Source: Phytopseudomonas flavescens (lineage in GTDB: Bacteria > Pseudomonadota > Gammaproteobacteria > Pseudomonadales > Pseudomonadaceae). From it: DNA of 64,000 nucleotides. The stretch spans positions 1 to 64,000 of the forward strand of contig NZ_FNDG01000025.1 in the NCBI RefSeq assembly GCF_900100535.1, written 5' to 3'. The position numbers and the translations under genes are program-made. Numbering within the stretch: the first letter of the stretch is position 1; each line of letters opens with the position of its first letter. Shown here piece by piece: positions 53,520 to 62,947 of the stretch. Below the pieces are notes generated by a model that saw nothing but the letters and a program-made list of their open reading frames with translations, had not been told where the DNA came from and made no database searches.

Positions 53520-55019
53520 ATGAGCCACTCGACGCGTATCGAAACCTTCGGTGTCGAACAGATTCCCGACCACCAACGCGATGCCACCCCCCTTGATCTG
53601 TTCCGTCTGATCTTCGGCGGCGCCAACACCTTCGCCACGGCGGTACTGGGCAGTTTCCCGGTGCTGTTCGGCCTGTCGTTCCAGGCAGGCGCCTGGGCGA
53701 TCGTCCTCGGCGTAGCGGTGGGCGCGCTGATCCTCGCCCCCATGGGTCTGTTCGGCGCGCTGAACGGCACCAACAACGCCGTATCGTCCGGCGCGCACTT
53801 CGGCGTGCACGGGCGCATCGTCGGCTCCTTCCTGTCGCTGCTCACCGCCGTGGCCTTCTTCTCGCTGTCGGTGTGGAGTTCGGGGGATGCCCTGGTCGGC
53901 GGTGCCAGGCGCCTGGTCGGCCTGCCGGAAACCGACCTGACCCTGGGCCTGGCCTACGGCCTGTTCGCGGTGCTGGTCCTGGTGGTATGCCTCTACGGCT
54001 TCCGCTTCATGCTGTGGGTCAACAAGATCGCGGTGTGGGCGTCCAGCCTGCTGTTCCTGCTCGGTCTCTTCGCCTTCGCCGGGCCCTTCGACGCGGACTA
54101 TGCCGGCGCTGTCAGCCTCGAGCAGCCGGGCTTCTGGGCCGCGTTCGTCGGCGCCGCGCTGCTGGCCATGAGCAACCCGGTTTCCTTCGGCGCCTTTCTC
54201 GGCGACTGGTCGCGCTACATTGCGCGGCACACGCCCAAACGGCGCATCATGCTGGCCGTGCTCGCCGCCCAGGCCGGTACCCTGATTCCCTTCCTGTTCG
54301 GCCTGTGCACCGCCACTCTGGTGGCTACCCAGGCGCCGCAGTACATCGAAGCCAACAACTACGTCGGCGGCCTGCTGGCCATCTCGCCGACCTGGTTCTT
54401 CCTGCCGGTGTGCCTGATCGCCGTGATCGGTGGCATGTCCACCGGCACCACGGCGCTGTATGGCACCGGCCTGGACATGTCGAGCCTGTTCCCGCGCCTG
54501 ATGAGCCGCGCGGGCGCCACCCTGCTGATCGGCGTGGCAGCCATCGCCTTCATCTTCATCGGCCGCTTCGCCTTCAACCTGGTGCAGAGCGTCTCGACCT
54601 TCGCCGTGCTGATCGTCACCTGCACCAGCCCCTGGATGGTGATCATGATCCTCGGCCTGATCGTGCGGCGCGGCTTCTACCACCCCGATGACCTGCAGGT
54701 GTTCACCCGCGGCGAGCGTGGCGGCCGCTACTGGTTCCAGCATGGCTGGAACTGGCGTGGCCTGGGCGCCTGGATTCCCAGCGCGGCAGTGGGCCTGTGC
54801 TTCGTCAACCTGCCCGGCCAGTTCGTCGGCCCCCTGGGCGAACTGGCGGGCGGCATCGACGTCAGCCTGCCGATCACCCTGGGCATGGCCGCCGTGCTCT
54901 ACCTGGCCCTGCTCCAGCTGTTCCCCGAGCCGGCCAGCGTCTATGGCCCCGCCGGCCCGCGCTGGATACGCCTGAAAGGCAACGCCGCGCCCGCCCTCAA
55001 CGATGCCGGGATCGCCTGA
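53520..55019 (+). CDS. NCS1-family (cytosine permease-like) transporter
   Basis: 499 residues and about twelve membrane helices. The purine-cytosine-permease family pattern is present: FGGANTFATAVLGSFPVLFG, LNGTNNAVSSGAHFGVHGR and ALLAMSNPVSFGAFLGDWSRY. Relatives take up cytosine, allantoin, hydantoins or thiamine-type compounds with sodium or protons. The substrate here may be a guanidino or ureido compound, given the neighbours. It lies 192 bases after the NTF2-like gene, which has no obvious terminator. Confidence 0.88.
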   Translation: MSHSTRIETFGVEQIPDHQRDATPLDLFRLIFGGANTFATAVLGSFPVLFGLSFQAGAWAIVLGVAVGALILAPMGLFGALNGTNNAVSSGAHFGVHGRIVGSFLSLLTAVAFFSLSVWSSGDALVGGARRLVGLPETDLTLGLAYGLFAVLVLVVCLYGFRFMLWVNKIAVWASSLLFLLGLFAFAGPFDADYAGAVSLEQPGFWAAFVGAALLAMSNPVSFGAFLGDWSRYIARHTPKRRIMLAVLAAQAGTLIPFLFGLCTATLVATQAPQYIEANNYVGGLLAISPTWFFLPVCLIAVIGGMSTGTTALYGTGLDMSSLFPRLMSRAGATLLIGVAAIAFIFIGRFAFNLVQSVSTFAVLIVTCTSPWMVIMILGLIVRRGFYHPDDLQVFTRGERGGRYWFQHGWNWRGLGAWIPSAAVGLCFVNLPGQFVGPLGELAGGIDVSLPITLGMAAVLYLALLQLFPEPASVYGPAGPRWIRLKGNAAPALNDAGIA

Positions 55020-55092
55020 GCGCGCCCTCGAGCGCTTCGCACACCGGGCGCCAGGCGCCCGGATCACCGCCAAGAAGAACGAGAACGAAACC

Positions 55093-56472
55093 ATGATCCT
55101 GGATATATCCGTAGTCGTCGTTTACGCCGCCGGCATGCTGCTGCTCGGCTGGTACGGCATGCGCCGCGCGCGCAATCAGGAAGATTACCTGGTGGCCGGG
55201 CGCAACCTCGGCCCGGCCTTCTACATGGGCACCATGGCCGCCACGGTACTCGGCGGCGCCGCCACCGTGGGCACCGTGCGCCTGGGTTACGTGCATGGCA
55301 TTTCCGGGTTCTGGCTGTGCGCCGCCCTGGGTGCGGGCATCATCGTGCTCAACCTGTTTCTCGCCAAGCCGCTGCTCAAGCTGCGTATCTTCACCGTCAC
55401 CCAGATCCTCGAGCGCCGCTACACGCCCATGGCGCGGCAGGCCAGTGCGGTGGTGATGCTCGCCTATGCGCTGATGATCGCCGTGGTCTCCACCCTGGCC
55501 AGCGGTACCGTGCTGCAGGTGTTGTTCGACCTGCCCTTCTGGGTCGCCATCCTGCTCGCCGGTGGCGTGGTGGTGATCTACTCGAGCATCGGCGGCATGT
55601 GGTCGCTGACCCTCACCGACATCGTCCAGTTCGTGATCAAGACGGTCGGCCTGATGTTCGTGCTGCTGCCGATCTGCCTGTACCGGGTCGGCGGCTGGGA
55701 CGCACTGGGGGCGAAGCTGCCGGACACCGCCTTCAGCCTGACCACCATCGGCTACGACACCATCCTCACCTACTTCCTGATCTACTTCTTCGGCATCCTC
55801 ATCGGCCAGGACATCTGGCAGCGCGTGTTCACCGCGCGCAGCGAGGGCGTGGCCCGGGTGGCCGGCAGCCTGGCCGGCGTGTATTGCGTGATCTACGGCC
55901 TGGTCGGTGCGTTGATCGGCATGTGCGCCAAGGTCCTGCTGCCCGACCTGGCCGACGCCAACAACGCCTTCGCCTCCATCGTGCAAAGCGCTTTGCCCGA
56001 TGGCATTCGCGGCCTGGTGATCGCCGCCGCGCTGGCCGCGATGATGTCCACCGCCAGCGCCGGCCTGCTCGCCGCCTCCACCACGGTGACCGAAGACCTG
56101 CTGCCCAAGCTGCGTGGCGGTCGCTCGTCCAGCCTGGGCATGGCGCGCGCCTTCACCTTTCTCACCGGGCTGCTGGTGCTGGTCATCGCCCTGATCGTCA
56201 ACGACGTGATCGGCGCCCTGACCCTGGCCTACAACCTGCTGGTCGGCGGTATCCTGATCCCCATGCTCGGCGCCATCTACTGGAAACGCGCCACCACCAC
56301 CGGTGCCATAGCCAGCATGGCGCTGGGCTGCGGCACGGCACTGGTGTTCATGTTCCGCGATGGCCTGCAAGCCAATACGCCGATCTACTACAGCCTGAGT
56401 ATCGGCCTGCTCGCCTTCGTGGTGGGCAGCCTGCTGACCCGGCCTCAGACGCGAGCCACGCGCATCGCCTGA
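55093..56472 (+). CDS. Sodium:solute symporter (SSS family)
   Basis: 459 residues with about thirteen helices. It opens with VVYAAGMLLLGWYGMRRARN then the SSS-typical EDYLVAGRNLGPAFYMGTMAA. The sodium-site segment ASAGLLAASTTVTEDLLPK is clear. Family members import proline, pantothenate, urea or carboxylates. It begins 73 bases after the NCS1 transporter gene, so two unrelated importers stand side by side in this operon. The ATG at 55093 was chosen because the protein then starts at the first helix. Confidence 0.88.
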   Translation: MILDISVVVVYAAGMLLLGWYGMRRARNQEDYLVAGRNLGPAFYMGTMAATVLGGAATVGTVRLGYVHGISGFWLCAALGAGIIVLNLFLAKPLLKLRIFTVTQILERRYTPMARQASAVVMLAYALMIAVVSTLASGTVLQVLFDLPFWVAILLAGGVVVIYSSIGGMWSLTLTDIVQFVIKTVGLMFVLLPICLYRVGGWDALGAKLPDTAFSLTTIGYDTILTYFLIYFFGILIGQDIWQRVFTARSEGVARVAGSLAGVYCVIYGLVGALIGMCAKVLLPDLADANNAFASIVQSALPDGIRGLVIAAALAAMMSTASAGLLAASTTVTEDLLPKLRGGRSSSLGMARAFTFLTGLLVLVIALIVNDVIGALTLAYNLLVGGILIPMLGAIYWKRATTTGAIASMALGCGTALVFMFRDGLQANTPIYYSLSIGLLAFVVGSLLTRPQTRATRIA

Positions 56473-56547
56473 GGCCTGCCATCGGCTGCATGCCAGCGTG
56501 CCGGCTCGCAGCCGCCGGCACGTCAATATCCAGTAAAAGGAACGGCC

Positions 56548-58149
56548 ATGACCACTTGTGGAGAATTCCTCGTCAAGCAACTGCAGGCCTGGGGCGTCGA
56601 CACCGTGTTCGGCATTCCCGGCGTGCATACCGTCGAGCTCTATCGCGGCCTGCCGGGCAGCGGCATCCGCCACGTCACCCCGCGCCACGAACAGGGTGCC
56701 GGCTTCATGGCCGACGGCTATGCGCGGGTCAGCGGCAAGCCCGGCGTGTGCTTCATCATCACCGGGCCGGGCATGACCAACATCGCCACCGCCATGGGCC
56801 AGGCCTATGCCGACTCCATCCCCATGCTGGTGATCTCCAGCGTCAACGAGCGCGAGCGCCTTGGCCTGGGCAACGGCTATTTGCACGAGCTACCGAACCA
56901 GCGCGCGCTGGTGGCCGGGGTGACCGCGTTCAGCCATACCCTGATGCGTGTCGAAGAGCTGCCCGACGTACTGGCCCATGCCTTCGCGGTGTTCGATGGC
57001 CAGCGCCCGCGACCGGTGCATATCGAATTGCCCCTGGACGTGATCACCGCGCCGGCCGACCAGCTGAGCGTGCAACCGCGGCTGATCGCCCCACGCCCCG
57101 CCCCGCCACCGGCGCTGATCGCGCAGGCTGCACAGCGTTTGCGCCAGGCGCAAAGCCCCCTGCTGCTGATCGGCGGGGGCTGCGTGGCGCAGCCCGAGGC
57201 GGTGCGCCGGCTGGCCGAGGCGCTGGATGCTCCCACCGCACTGACCATCAACGCCAAGGGCCTGCTGCCTGCCGAACACCCGCTGCTGCTGGGCAGCAAC
57301 CAGTCGCTGCCGCCGGTGCGGCAACTGGCGCTGGACGCCGATCTGGTACTGGCCATCGGCACCGAACTGGGCGAGACCGATTACGACGTGGTGTTCGACG
57401 GTAACTTCCGCCTCGGCGGCGAGCTGATCCGTATCGACATCGACGCCGACCAACTGACCCGCAACCAGCAGCCAACGCTGGCGATTCACAGTGACGCCGG
57501 CCTGGCCATCGAGGCGCTGCTGAGCGAACTGCCGCCACAACGCTGCGCTGGGCAGAGCCCCGGTGCCAGGCGGGCCGGCACGGTTCGCCAGCAACTGGCC
57601 GAGGAATTCAGCAGCTGGGCCCACTATCGCCGCCTGTTCGACTGCATCCTCGAGGTATGGCCAACGGCGCGCTTCGTCGGCGACTCGACGCAAACCGTGT
57701 ACAGCGGCAACCACCTGGTCGAACTGGACGGCCCGCGACGCTGGTTCAATGCCTCCACCGGCTACGGCACCCTGGGTTACGGCCTGCCGGCGGCGATTGG
57801 CGCCAGGCTGGCGGAACCGACGCGCCCGGTGATCAGCCTGATGGGCGACGGCGGCATCCAGTTCACCCTGCCGGAGCTGGCCAGCGCCGTGGAGGCGCGG
57901 GTCGGTATCGTCGTGCTGCTGTGGAACAACCAGGGCTATGGCGAGATCAAGCGCTACATGGAACGCCGCGACATCACCCCGCTGGGTGTGGATATCTACA
58001 CACCGGACTTCCTGACCATCGCCCGCGGCTTCGGTTGCCTGGCCGAGCGCGCCCGCGACCACGCGCACCTGCAAGCCCTGCTGCGCGAGGCACCGGATGA
58101 CCGCCCGCTGCTCATCGAACTCGCCGAAGCACCGCCTTTCGCCCCCTGA
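56548..58149 (+). CDS. aruI: 2-Ketoarginine (5-guanidino-2-oxopentanoate) decarboxylase
   Basis: 533 residues of the thiamine-diphosphate family. The N-terminus MTTCGEFLVKQL and GVDTVFGIPGVHTVELYRGL resemble AruI of the P. aeruginosa arginine transaminase pathway. The activating glutamate is in RHEQGAGFMADGYAR, and the cofactor site is MGDGGIQFTLPELASAV with LWNN. AruI decarboxylates 2-ketoarginine to 4-guanidinobutyraldehyde. The transaminase AruH that would make 2-ketoarginine is not in the window. AAAAGGAA precedes the start. An acetolactate-synthase-like or glyoxylate-carboligase-like activity is less likely. Confidence 0.88.
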   Translation: MTTCGEFLVKQLQAWGVDTVFGIPGVHTVELYRGLPGSGIRHVTPRHEQGAGFMADGYARVSGKPGVCFIITGPGMTNIATAMGQAYADSIPMLVISSVNERERLGLGNGYLHELPNQRALVAGVTAFSHTLMRVEELPDVLAHAFAVFDGQRPRPVHIELPLDVITAPADQLSVQPRLIAPRPAPPPALIAQAAQRLRQAQSPLLLIGGGCVAQPEAVRRLAEALDAPTALTINAKGLLPAEHPLLLGSNQSLPPVRQLALDADLVLAIGTELGETDYDVVFDGNFRLGGELIRIDIDADQLTRNQQPTLAIHSDAGLAIEALLSELPPQRCAGQSPGARRAGTVRQQLAEEFSSWAHYRRLFDCILEVWPTARFVGDSTQTVYSGNHLVELDGPRRWFNASTGYGTLGYGLPAAIGARLAEPTRPVISLMGDGGIQFTLPELASAVEARVGIVVLLWNNQGYGEIKRYMERRDITPLGVDIYTPDFLTIARGFGCLAERARDHAHLQALLREAPDDRPLLIELAEAPPFAP

Positions 58150-58198
58150 ATCACTCGACCTTCCCACCGCGCTCAGGCGCGGCTACCGGAGCATGATC

Positions 58199-59632
58199 AT
58201 GAACACGCCGCACTACATCGCTGGCCGCTGGGCCGCAGGCGAAGGCACCGAGGTTCTCAGTGTCGTCGACCCTGCCCTCGCCCAGCCTTTCGCCGAACTG
58301 CGTGCCGCCAGCACGACCCAGGTCGACCAGGCCGTAACTGCCGCTCGCCAGGCCCTGCCCGCCTGGAAGACCAGCGCGCCAGCCGAGCGCGCCCGCTACC
58401 TGCGGGGTTTCGCCGCAGCCATCGGCGGGCGGCGCGATGCGCTGATCGAGCTGCAGATGCGCAACAACGGCAAGCCGCGCCACGAGGCCGAAGTGGACAT
58501 CGATGATGCCGTGGCGACCTTCGCCTATTACGCCGATCTTGCTGCTGGCCTGGCCGGCCAGCAGAACCGTCCGGTTGCCCTGGCAGCACCGGGCTTCAGC
58601 TCGCACACGCGGCTGGAGGCCATCGGCGTGGTCGGCCTGATCGTGCCCTGGAACTTCCCCCTGGTGACCAGCGCCTGGAAGATCGCCCCCGCCCTGGCAG
58701 CCGGTTGCACCCTGGTGTTGAAACCCTCCGAAGTCACCCCGCTGATCGAACTGGCCTACGGCCAGATCGCCGACGAACTCGGCCTGCCTGCAGGCGTGCT
58801 GAACATCGTCGGCGGCAAGGCGGAAGTGGGCGCAGCGCTGAGCGGCCATGACGGGCTCGACAAACTGTCCTTCACCGGCAGCAATGCCGTGGGCAGCCGC
58901 GTCATGCACAGCGCCGCCGAGCATTGCCGGCCGGTGACGCTGGAGCTGGGTGGCAAGTCGGCGATCATCGTGTTCGACGACTGCGATGTCGATCAGGCCA
59001 TCGAATGGATCATCGCCGGCCTCTGCTGGAACGCCGGGCAGATGTGCTCGGCGACCTCTCGCTTGCTGATCCAGAACGGCATCGCCGATACCCTCCTGCC
59101 GCGCCTTGCCGACGCGCTGAACGCCCTGCGCATCGGCAACCCGCTCGCCGAAGAGATCGACATGGGCCCGCTGAGCAGCGAAGCGCAATGGCACAAGGTC
59201 GCCGACTACCTCGCCATCGGCCAGCAGGAACAGCTCAACTGCCTGGCGGGCGGCAACCCCCTGGCAAGACAGGGCTGGTTCGTGGCGCCGACGCTGTACA
59301 CCGATGTACCCAACGACAGCCGCCTGTGGAACGAGGAAATCTTCGGCCCGGTGCTCTGCGCCCGGCGCTTCGACAGCGAAGCGCAGGCCATAGATTTGGC
59401 CAACGACAGCCGCTTCGGCCTGGTCGCCACCGTGGCCAGCACCGACCTGCAGCGCGCCGAGCGGGTAGCAGCGGCGCTGGAGGTCGGACACGTGTGGATC
59501 AACTCCATCCAAGCGGTGTTCGTGGAAACCTCCTGGGGCGGCACCAAGGGCAGCGGCATCGGCCGCGAACTCGGCCCCTGGGGGCTGGCCGCCTATCAGT
59601 CGGTGAAACACGTGACCCGCTGCCTGGGCTGA
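58199..59632 (+). CDS. Aldehyde dehydrogenase, probably 4-guanidinobutyraldehyde dehydrogenase
   Basis: 477 residues of the NAD(P)-dependent aldehyde dehydrogenase superfamily. The key residues are present: VPWNFPLV (oxyanion asparagine), ELGGKS (general-base glutamate), GQMCSATSR (nucleophile cysteine) and EEIFGPVL. It is related to betaine- and aminobutyraldehyde-type dehydrogenases such as KauB. Its place directly after aruI suggests that it oxidises 4-guanidinobutyraldehyde to 4-guanidinobutyrate for GbuA. The ATG at 58199 has GGAG nine bases upstream; another ATG two codons earlier is too close to that site. Confidence 0.9.
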   Translation: MNTPHYIAGRWAAGEGTEVLSVVDPALAQPFAELRAASTTQVDQAVTAARQALPAWKTSAPAERARYLRGFAAAIGGRRDALIELQMRNNGKPRHEAEVDIDDAVATFAYYADLAAGLAGQQNRPVALAAPGFSSHTRLEAIGVVGLIVPWNFPLVTSAWKIAPALAAGCTLVLKPSEVTPLIELAYGQIADELGLPAGVLNIVGGKAEVGAALSGHDGLDKLSFTGSNAVGSRVMHSAAEHCRPVTLELGGKSAIIVFDDCDVDQAIEWIIAGLCWNAGQMCSATSRLLIQNGIADTLLPRLADALNALRIGNPLAEEIDMGPLSSEAQWHKVADYLAIGQQEQLNCLAGGNPLARQGWFVAPTLYTDVPNDSRLWNEEIFGPVLCARRFDSEAQAIDLANDSRFGLVATVASTDLQRAERVAAALEVGHVWINSIQAVFVETSWGGTKGSGIGRELGPWGLAAYQSVKHVTRCLG

Positions 59633-59839
59633 GGAGCTGCTCAGCGTCGGCTTTATTGCGTCAAGAACACGCGCTTGCGGGCACCATCGCTCATGGCACC
59701 ACTGACTCATCGGGATGCGCCCACGACTTATGCAATAAAGAAATTAAAACCTATTTATTAATTCTTTTGCGTAAGTATCCCAAGTTGCCATCATCTAGGG
59801 GCCCACACGGGCCAACGCCACCGCTCACAGGATCATCCC

Positions 59840-60679
59840 ATGAAGTCTTCAGGTTTCTTCGCGCATGCCCTTGCCGCTGCACTGCTGTCGCTCGTATCCA
59901 TCGTCCAGGCTGCCGAGTCAGGCTCGACCTGGAAACAAATCCACGATTCAGGCGAACTAAGGATCGGCGTTACCCAAGGCGAGCCCTGGTTTTTCAAAGA
60001 CCCGGCTACCGAACAATGGAACGGTATCGGTTACAACGTCGGCAAGGACATCGCCAAAGACCTCGGCGTAAAACTGGTGACCGTCGAAACCACCTGGGGA
60101 AACTCTGTGGCGGCGCTTCAGGCCGGTCAGATTGATCTGATGCTGGTGCTGGATCCGACCGAAGAGCGTCGCAAGGCCGTGGACTTTCCCGAACAACCGT
60201 TCTTCTGGTACGCCCAGGGTGTGCTGCTGCGCGACGGGCTGACGGCCTCAACCTGGGAGGATCTGGACCGCGAGGATGTACGCATTGGTGTGACCCAGGG
60301 CAGCAGCCCGGATCTGATCCTCAGCAAGAAATTCAAGAAGGCTCACCTGGAGCGCTACACCAACATGGATGAGGGCGTTGCGGCTTTCTATGCAGGCCGG
60401 GTCGATGGGCTTTCCTACTTTCACCCCGCACTCGCGCTGCAACAGGCGAAAGTACGCAAGGGCACACTGATTCTGCCAACGCCAATCGTGTCGGTCAGCA
60501 CCAGCGGTGCGGTGCGTTACGAGGATGACAAGACCTTCCGAGACTTCGTCGGCAAGGAGTTCGCCAAATTGTATGAAAGCGGCGCCACCCAGAAATATTA
60601 CGAGGACGCACTGCGCCTGCGCGGTGTCGATCCGAGCAAGGTACCGCCAGTGGTCAAGGAGCATTGGGCGGGTAACTGA
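59840..60679 (+). CDS. ABC transporter substrate-binding protein, amino-acid type
   Basis: 279 residues. Signal peptide (to VQAAE) followed by a family 3 binding protein: SGELRIGVTQGEPWFFKDPA, NVGKDIAKDLGVKLV and LQAGQIDLMLVLDPTEERR. It probably serves the two permeases and ATPase encoded at 62284-64000, on the other side of the MmgE/PrpD gene. The ligand is not evident. The upstream 200 bases are AT-rich, unlike the surrounding DNA, and hold the promoter. Confidence 0.88.
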   Translation: MKSSGFFAHALAAALLSLVSIVQAAESGSTWKQIHDSGELRIGVTQGEPWFFKDPATEQWNGIGYNVGKDIAKDLGVKLVTVETTWGNSVAALQAGQIDLMLVLDPTEERRKAVDFPEQPFFWYAQGVLLRDGLTASTWEDLDREDVRIGVTQGSSPDLILSKKFKKAHLERYTNMDEGVAAFYAGRVDGLSYFHPALALQQAKVRKGTLILPTPIVSVSTSGAVRYEDDKTFRDFVGKEFAKLYESGATQKYYEDALRLRGVDPSKVPPVVKEHWAGN

Positions 60680-60691
60680 GCCGACTCGAGC

Positions 60692-62083
60692 CTAGAAAAG
60701 GCCTTGCAACAACGCCCCGACATCATCCACTTGCTCGAGCGCCAATAACCCGGCCAGGACAGGTTCAATTGTCTCGGTCGGGTTGTTCAATCCCGCGTAC
60801 TGAAGAAACTTGCTCTGCACCTGCCCGCAGCTCAGCGGGCGTTGCCGGCAACCCAGCGGGTAATCCAGGCGTTCGCCGCTCAATACCTGCTGGCCAAGAT
60901 GGACAAGCACCTGCCCAGCGGGGCGACGCGTCTCGCTCATCATGCTGTCCAAGGCGGGATCTATCTCGGCAGTCACTCGATCCACCAGGCTTCGTACCTG
61001 TGGATCGCTGCGGGTCGCGGCCGTATGCCACTCATGCCTGGCGATGCCTAACGCCAGACAGGCAAGCGTGTGGGGCAGGCTGAACTGGCTATCGACCTCG
61101 CTCGCCGGGCGCGTGTCCATGAAGTCACGCGCCTGAGTCGTGCCGGTGAGCACCTGTATCCGGGTGATCGCTGACGCGTCGAAAGCATTTTCCTGCTGCA
61201 ACTGCTCGAAGGATTCCAGCGCAGTATGTATCCAGCGACAGGCCGGGTAATGCTTGAGGCTGGCATTGGCCGCCAGCCAGTCGCTCCCCAGTTGGCTGGT
61301 AAGCGCCTGGGCATCGAAGCGATCCGAACCGAGCATGCGCCACAGCCCCTGATCACCATCGAGTACGGATCGAGCGCCAACCCAGCCACGTTGATGCAAA
61401 CGCACTGCACGTACCCCCGCCTCGGCAGCCGGGGCGGTGAAATCCTTGAAGGACACCAGCGGCCTGCTATCCCAGTTGTACTTGCGCAAACTTGGCAGCG
61501 GCGTAAGTGTGCCAGCCAGCCCCATGGCATTTTCCAGCCCGCAGGCGTCGAGCCGGGCCAGCTTGCCGTAAGCCACCGCAGCAGCTACTGCCTGATGCTG
61601 GCAGACACCGTACACCTGACGAAAGCGCTCGATGCTCGGCTGCTGGGCGACGATCACACGGGCATTGATTTCATAAGCCGCAACCAGCGCCTCCAGCAGT
61701 TCGCGACCCGATGTCTTGCGCAACCAGACGCCGCTCAGTGCAGCCGCCACCAGACTGGCACCCGGATGGCCAAGGCCGCGTCCATCGATCTCCAGACCAT
61801 CGTCATGATCCAGAGCATTGATCGCCATGCTGTTGTACAGCGCCGCCCCAATGGGCGCCAGGCGCAGCGAGCTACCCAGTAGCGCGCATGGGCCTGGCGC
61901 ATATTCCTCAAGGCAATGAGCCTCGAAGAGGCCCGCCAGCTCGCTGCACGTCGAAGCCAGACCGCAAGCCAAAGCGTCGATGACATGCATTTTTATCTGT
62001 TCGCGCAACGCGTAGGGAACGCTGACCAGCTTCAGGTCGAAAGCGAACTGCGCGAGATCGCGGGTCATCGAAACATCGACCAT
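60692..62083 (-). CDS. MmgE/PrpD-family protein
   Basis: 463 residues. The family shows in the N-terminal VIDALACGLAST, ALDHDDGLEIDGRGLGHPGAS (active-site aspartates and histidine) and the C-terminal alpha/beta domain. Members dehydrate 2-methylcitrate or isomerise and cleave related dicarboxylates, but the family is broad and many members have other or unknown substrates. No prpB or prpC lies nearby, so a true methylcitrate dehydratase is unlikely. It is on the opposite strand between parts of an ABC importer, suggesting that it acts on the imported compound. Confidence 0.85.
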   Translation of the reverse strand: MVDVSMTRDLAQFAFDLKLVSVPYALREQIKMHVIDALACGLASTCSELAGLFEAHCLEEYAPGPCALLGSSLRLAPIGAALYNSMAINALDHDDGLEIDGRGLGHPGASLVAAALSGVWLRKTSGRELLEALVAAYEINARVIVAQQPSIERFRQVYGVCQHQAVAAAVAYGKLARLDACGLENAMGLAGTLTPLPSLRKYNWDSRPLVSFKDFTAPAAEAGVRAVRLHQRGWVGARSVLDGDQGLWRMLGSDRFDAQALTSQLGSDWLAANASLKHYPACRWIHTALESFEQLQQENAFDASAITRIQVLTGTTQARDFMDTRPASEVDSQFSLPHTLACLALGIARHEWHTAATRSDPQVRSLVDRVTAEIDPALDSMMSETRRPAGQVLVHLGQQVLSGERLDYPLGCRQRPLSCGQVQSKFLQYAGLNNPTETIEPVLAGLLALEQVDDVGALLQGLF

Positions 62084-62283
62084 GGAAGTACCTGTGCAAA
62101 ACAGGGGAGGCTACCGGTTAACGGCTGACATCGCTTCAGCGCATAAAGACAAAAAAGGAATAATAAAATAGTTAATTATTATTTTTTGTTTGACTTACCC
62201 GGCGACTATCATGCGCGGCCTCTCAACCATGAGCGGCGCTGTGAGCCGAATCTGAAGGGGGCATCCCCAGGAGAAGAACACCG

Positions 62284-62946
62284 GTGTACACCTGGAATTT
62301 TTCGGCGATATGGCCGTATACCGGCTTGCTCGTCGACGGGCTACTCGGCACGTTGCATATTGCTCTGGTATCACTGTTCTTCGGCGTCCTCGTTGGCGCG
62401 CTGATGGCCATGCTGCGTATGTCTTCCAGCGCACTGCTGCGCTACCCGGCGATGGTCTTCATCGGCTTCTACCGCAACACACCGGCGATCGTGCATTTTT
62501 TCTGGTTCTTCTATGCCTTGCCGGTGCTCGCCCCCGTCAGCCTGTCGCCCTTCATGGCCGCCGTTCTGGCGCTGTCGATTCAATCCAGCGCCTTTTATGC
62601 CGAAGTGCTGCGGGGCGGCATCGCCTCGATGGAACGCGGCCAATGGGAAGGCGCCAGGGCACTGGGCATGGATCAAGGGCGTATTCTGCGCCGCATCATT
62701 CTTCCCCAGGCACTGCGCCGTATGCTTGCACCTTTTCTGGAGCGCAGCTTCGAACTGGTCAAGACCACCGCTCTGGCCTCCTCGCTGGCCTACGCCGAGC
62801 TGCTCTACCAGGCGATGCAGATCAACACCCAAACGTTTCGGCCGCTGGAGGTCTACAGCGTGATCGCCGTCATGTACTTCAGTGTGCTGTTTATCGCCAG
62901 CCTGGCCAGCCAGCGCCTGGAGCGACACCTGGCCAGGAGCGTCTGA
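62284..62946 (+). CDS. Amino-acid-type ABC transporter permease, first subunit
   Basis: 220 residues with about five helices, starting at GTG. The HisM/GlnP family signature includes YRNTPAIVHFFWFFYALP and the ATPase-coupling loop GQWEGARALGMDQGRILRRI. It forms the membrane channel with the next gene product. The ribosome-binding site is AGGAG, about ten bases before the GTG. The 200 bases upstream, divergent from the MmgE/PrpD gene, are strongly AT-rich with a run of TTATTATTTTT. Confidence 0.9.
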   Translation: MYTWNFSAIWPYTGLLVDGLLGTLHIALVSLFFGVLVGALMAMLRMSSSALLRYPAMVFIGFYRNTPAIVHFFWFFYALPVLAPVSLSPFMAAVLALSIQSSAFYAEVLRGGIASMERGQWEGARALGMDQGRILRRIILPQALRRMLAPFLERSFELVKTTALASSLAYAELLYQAMQINTQTFRPLEVYSVIAVMYFSVLFIASLASQRLERHLARSV

Positions 62947-62947
62947 A

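Noticed and set aside
53307..56886. Long minus-strand open frames (595 and 629 codons) and a 695-codon plus frame at 55317-57404
   Set aside because: They are shadows of the NCS1, SSS and aruI genes. Their translations are Arg-, Gly- and His-rich with no domains.
60692..62083. 2-Methylcitrate dehydratase (prpD proper)
   Set aside because: No prpB, prpC or acnD lies nearby, and the gene sits inside an amino-acid-type importer locus, so only the family name is given.
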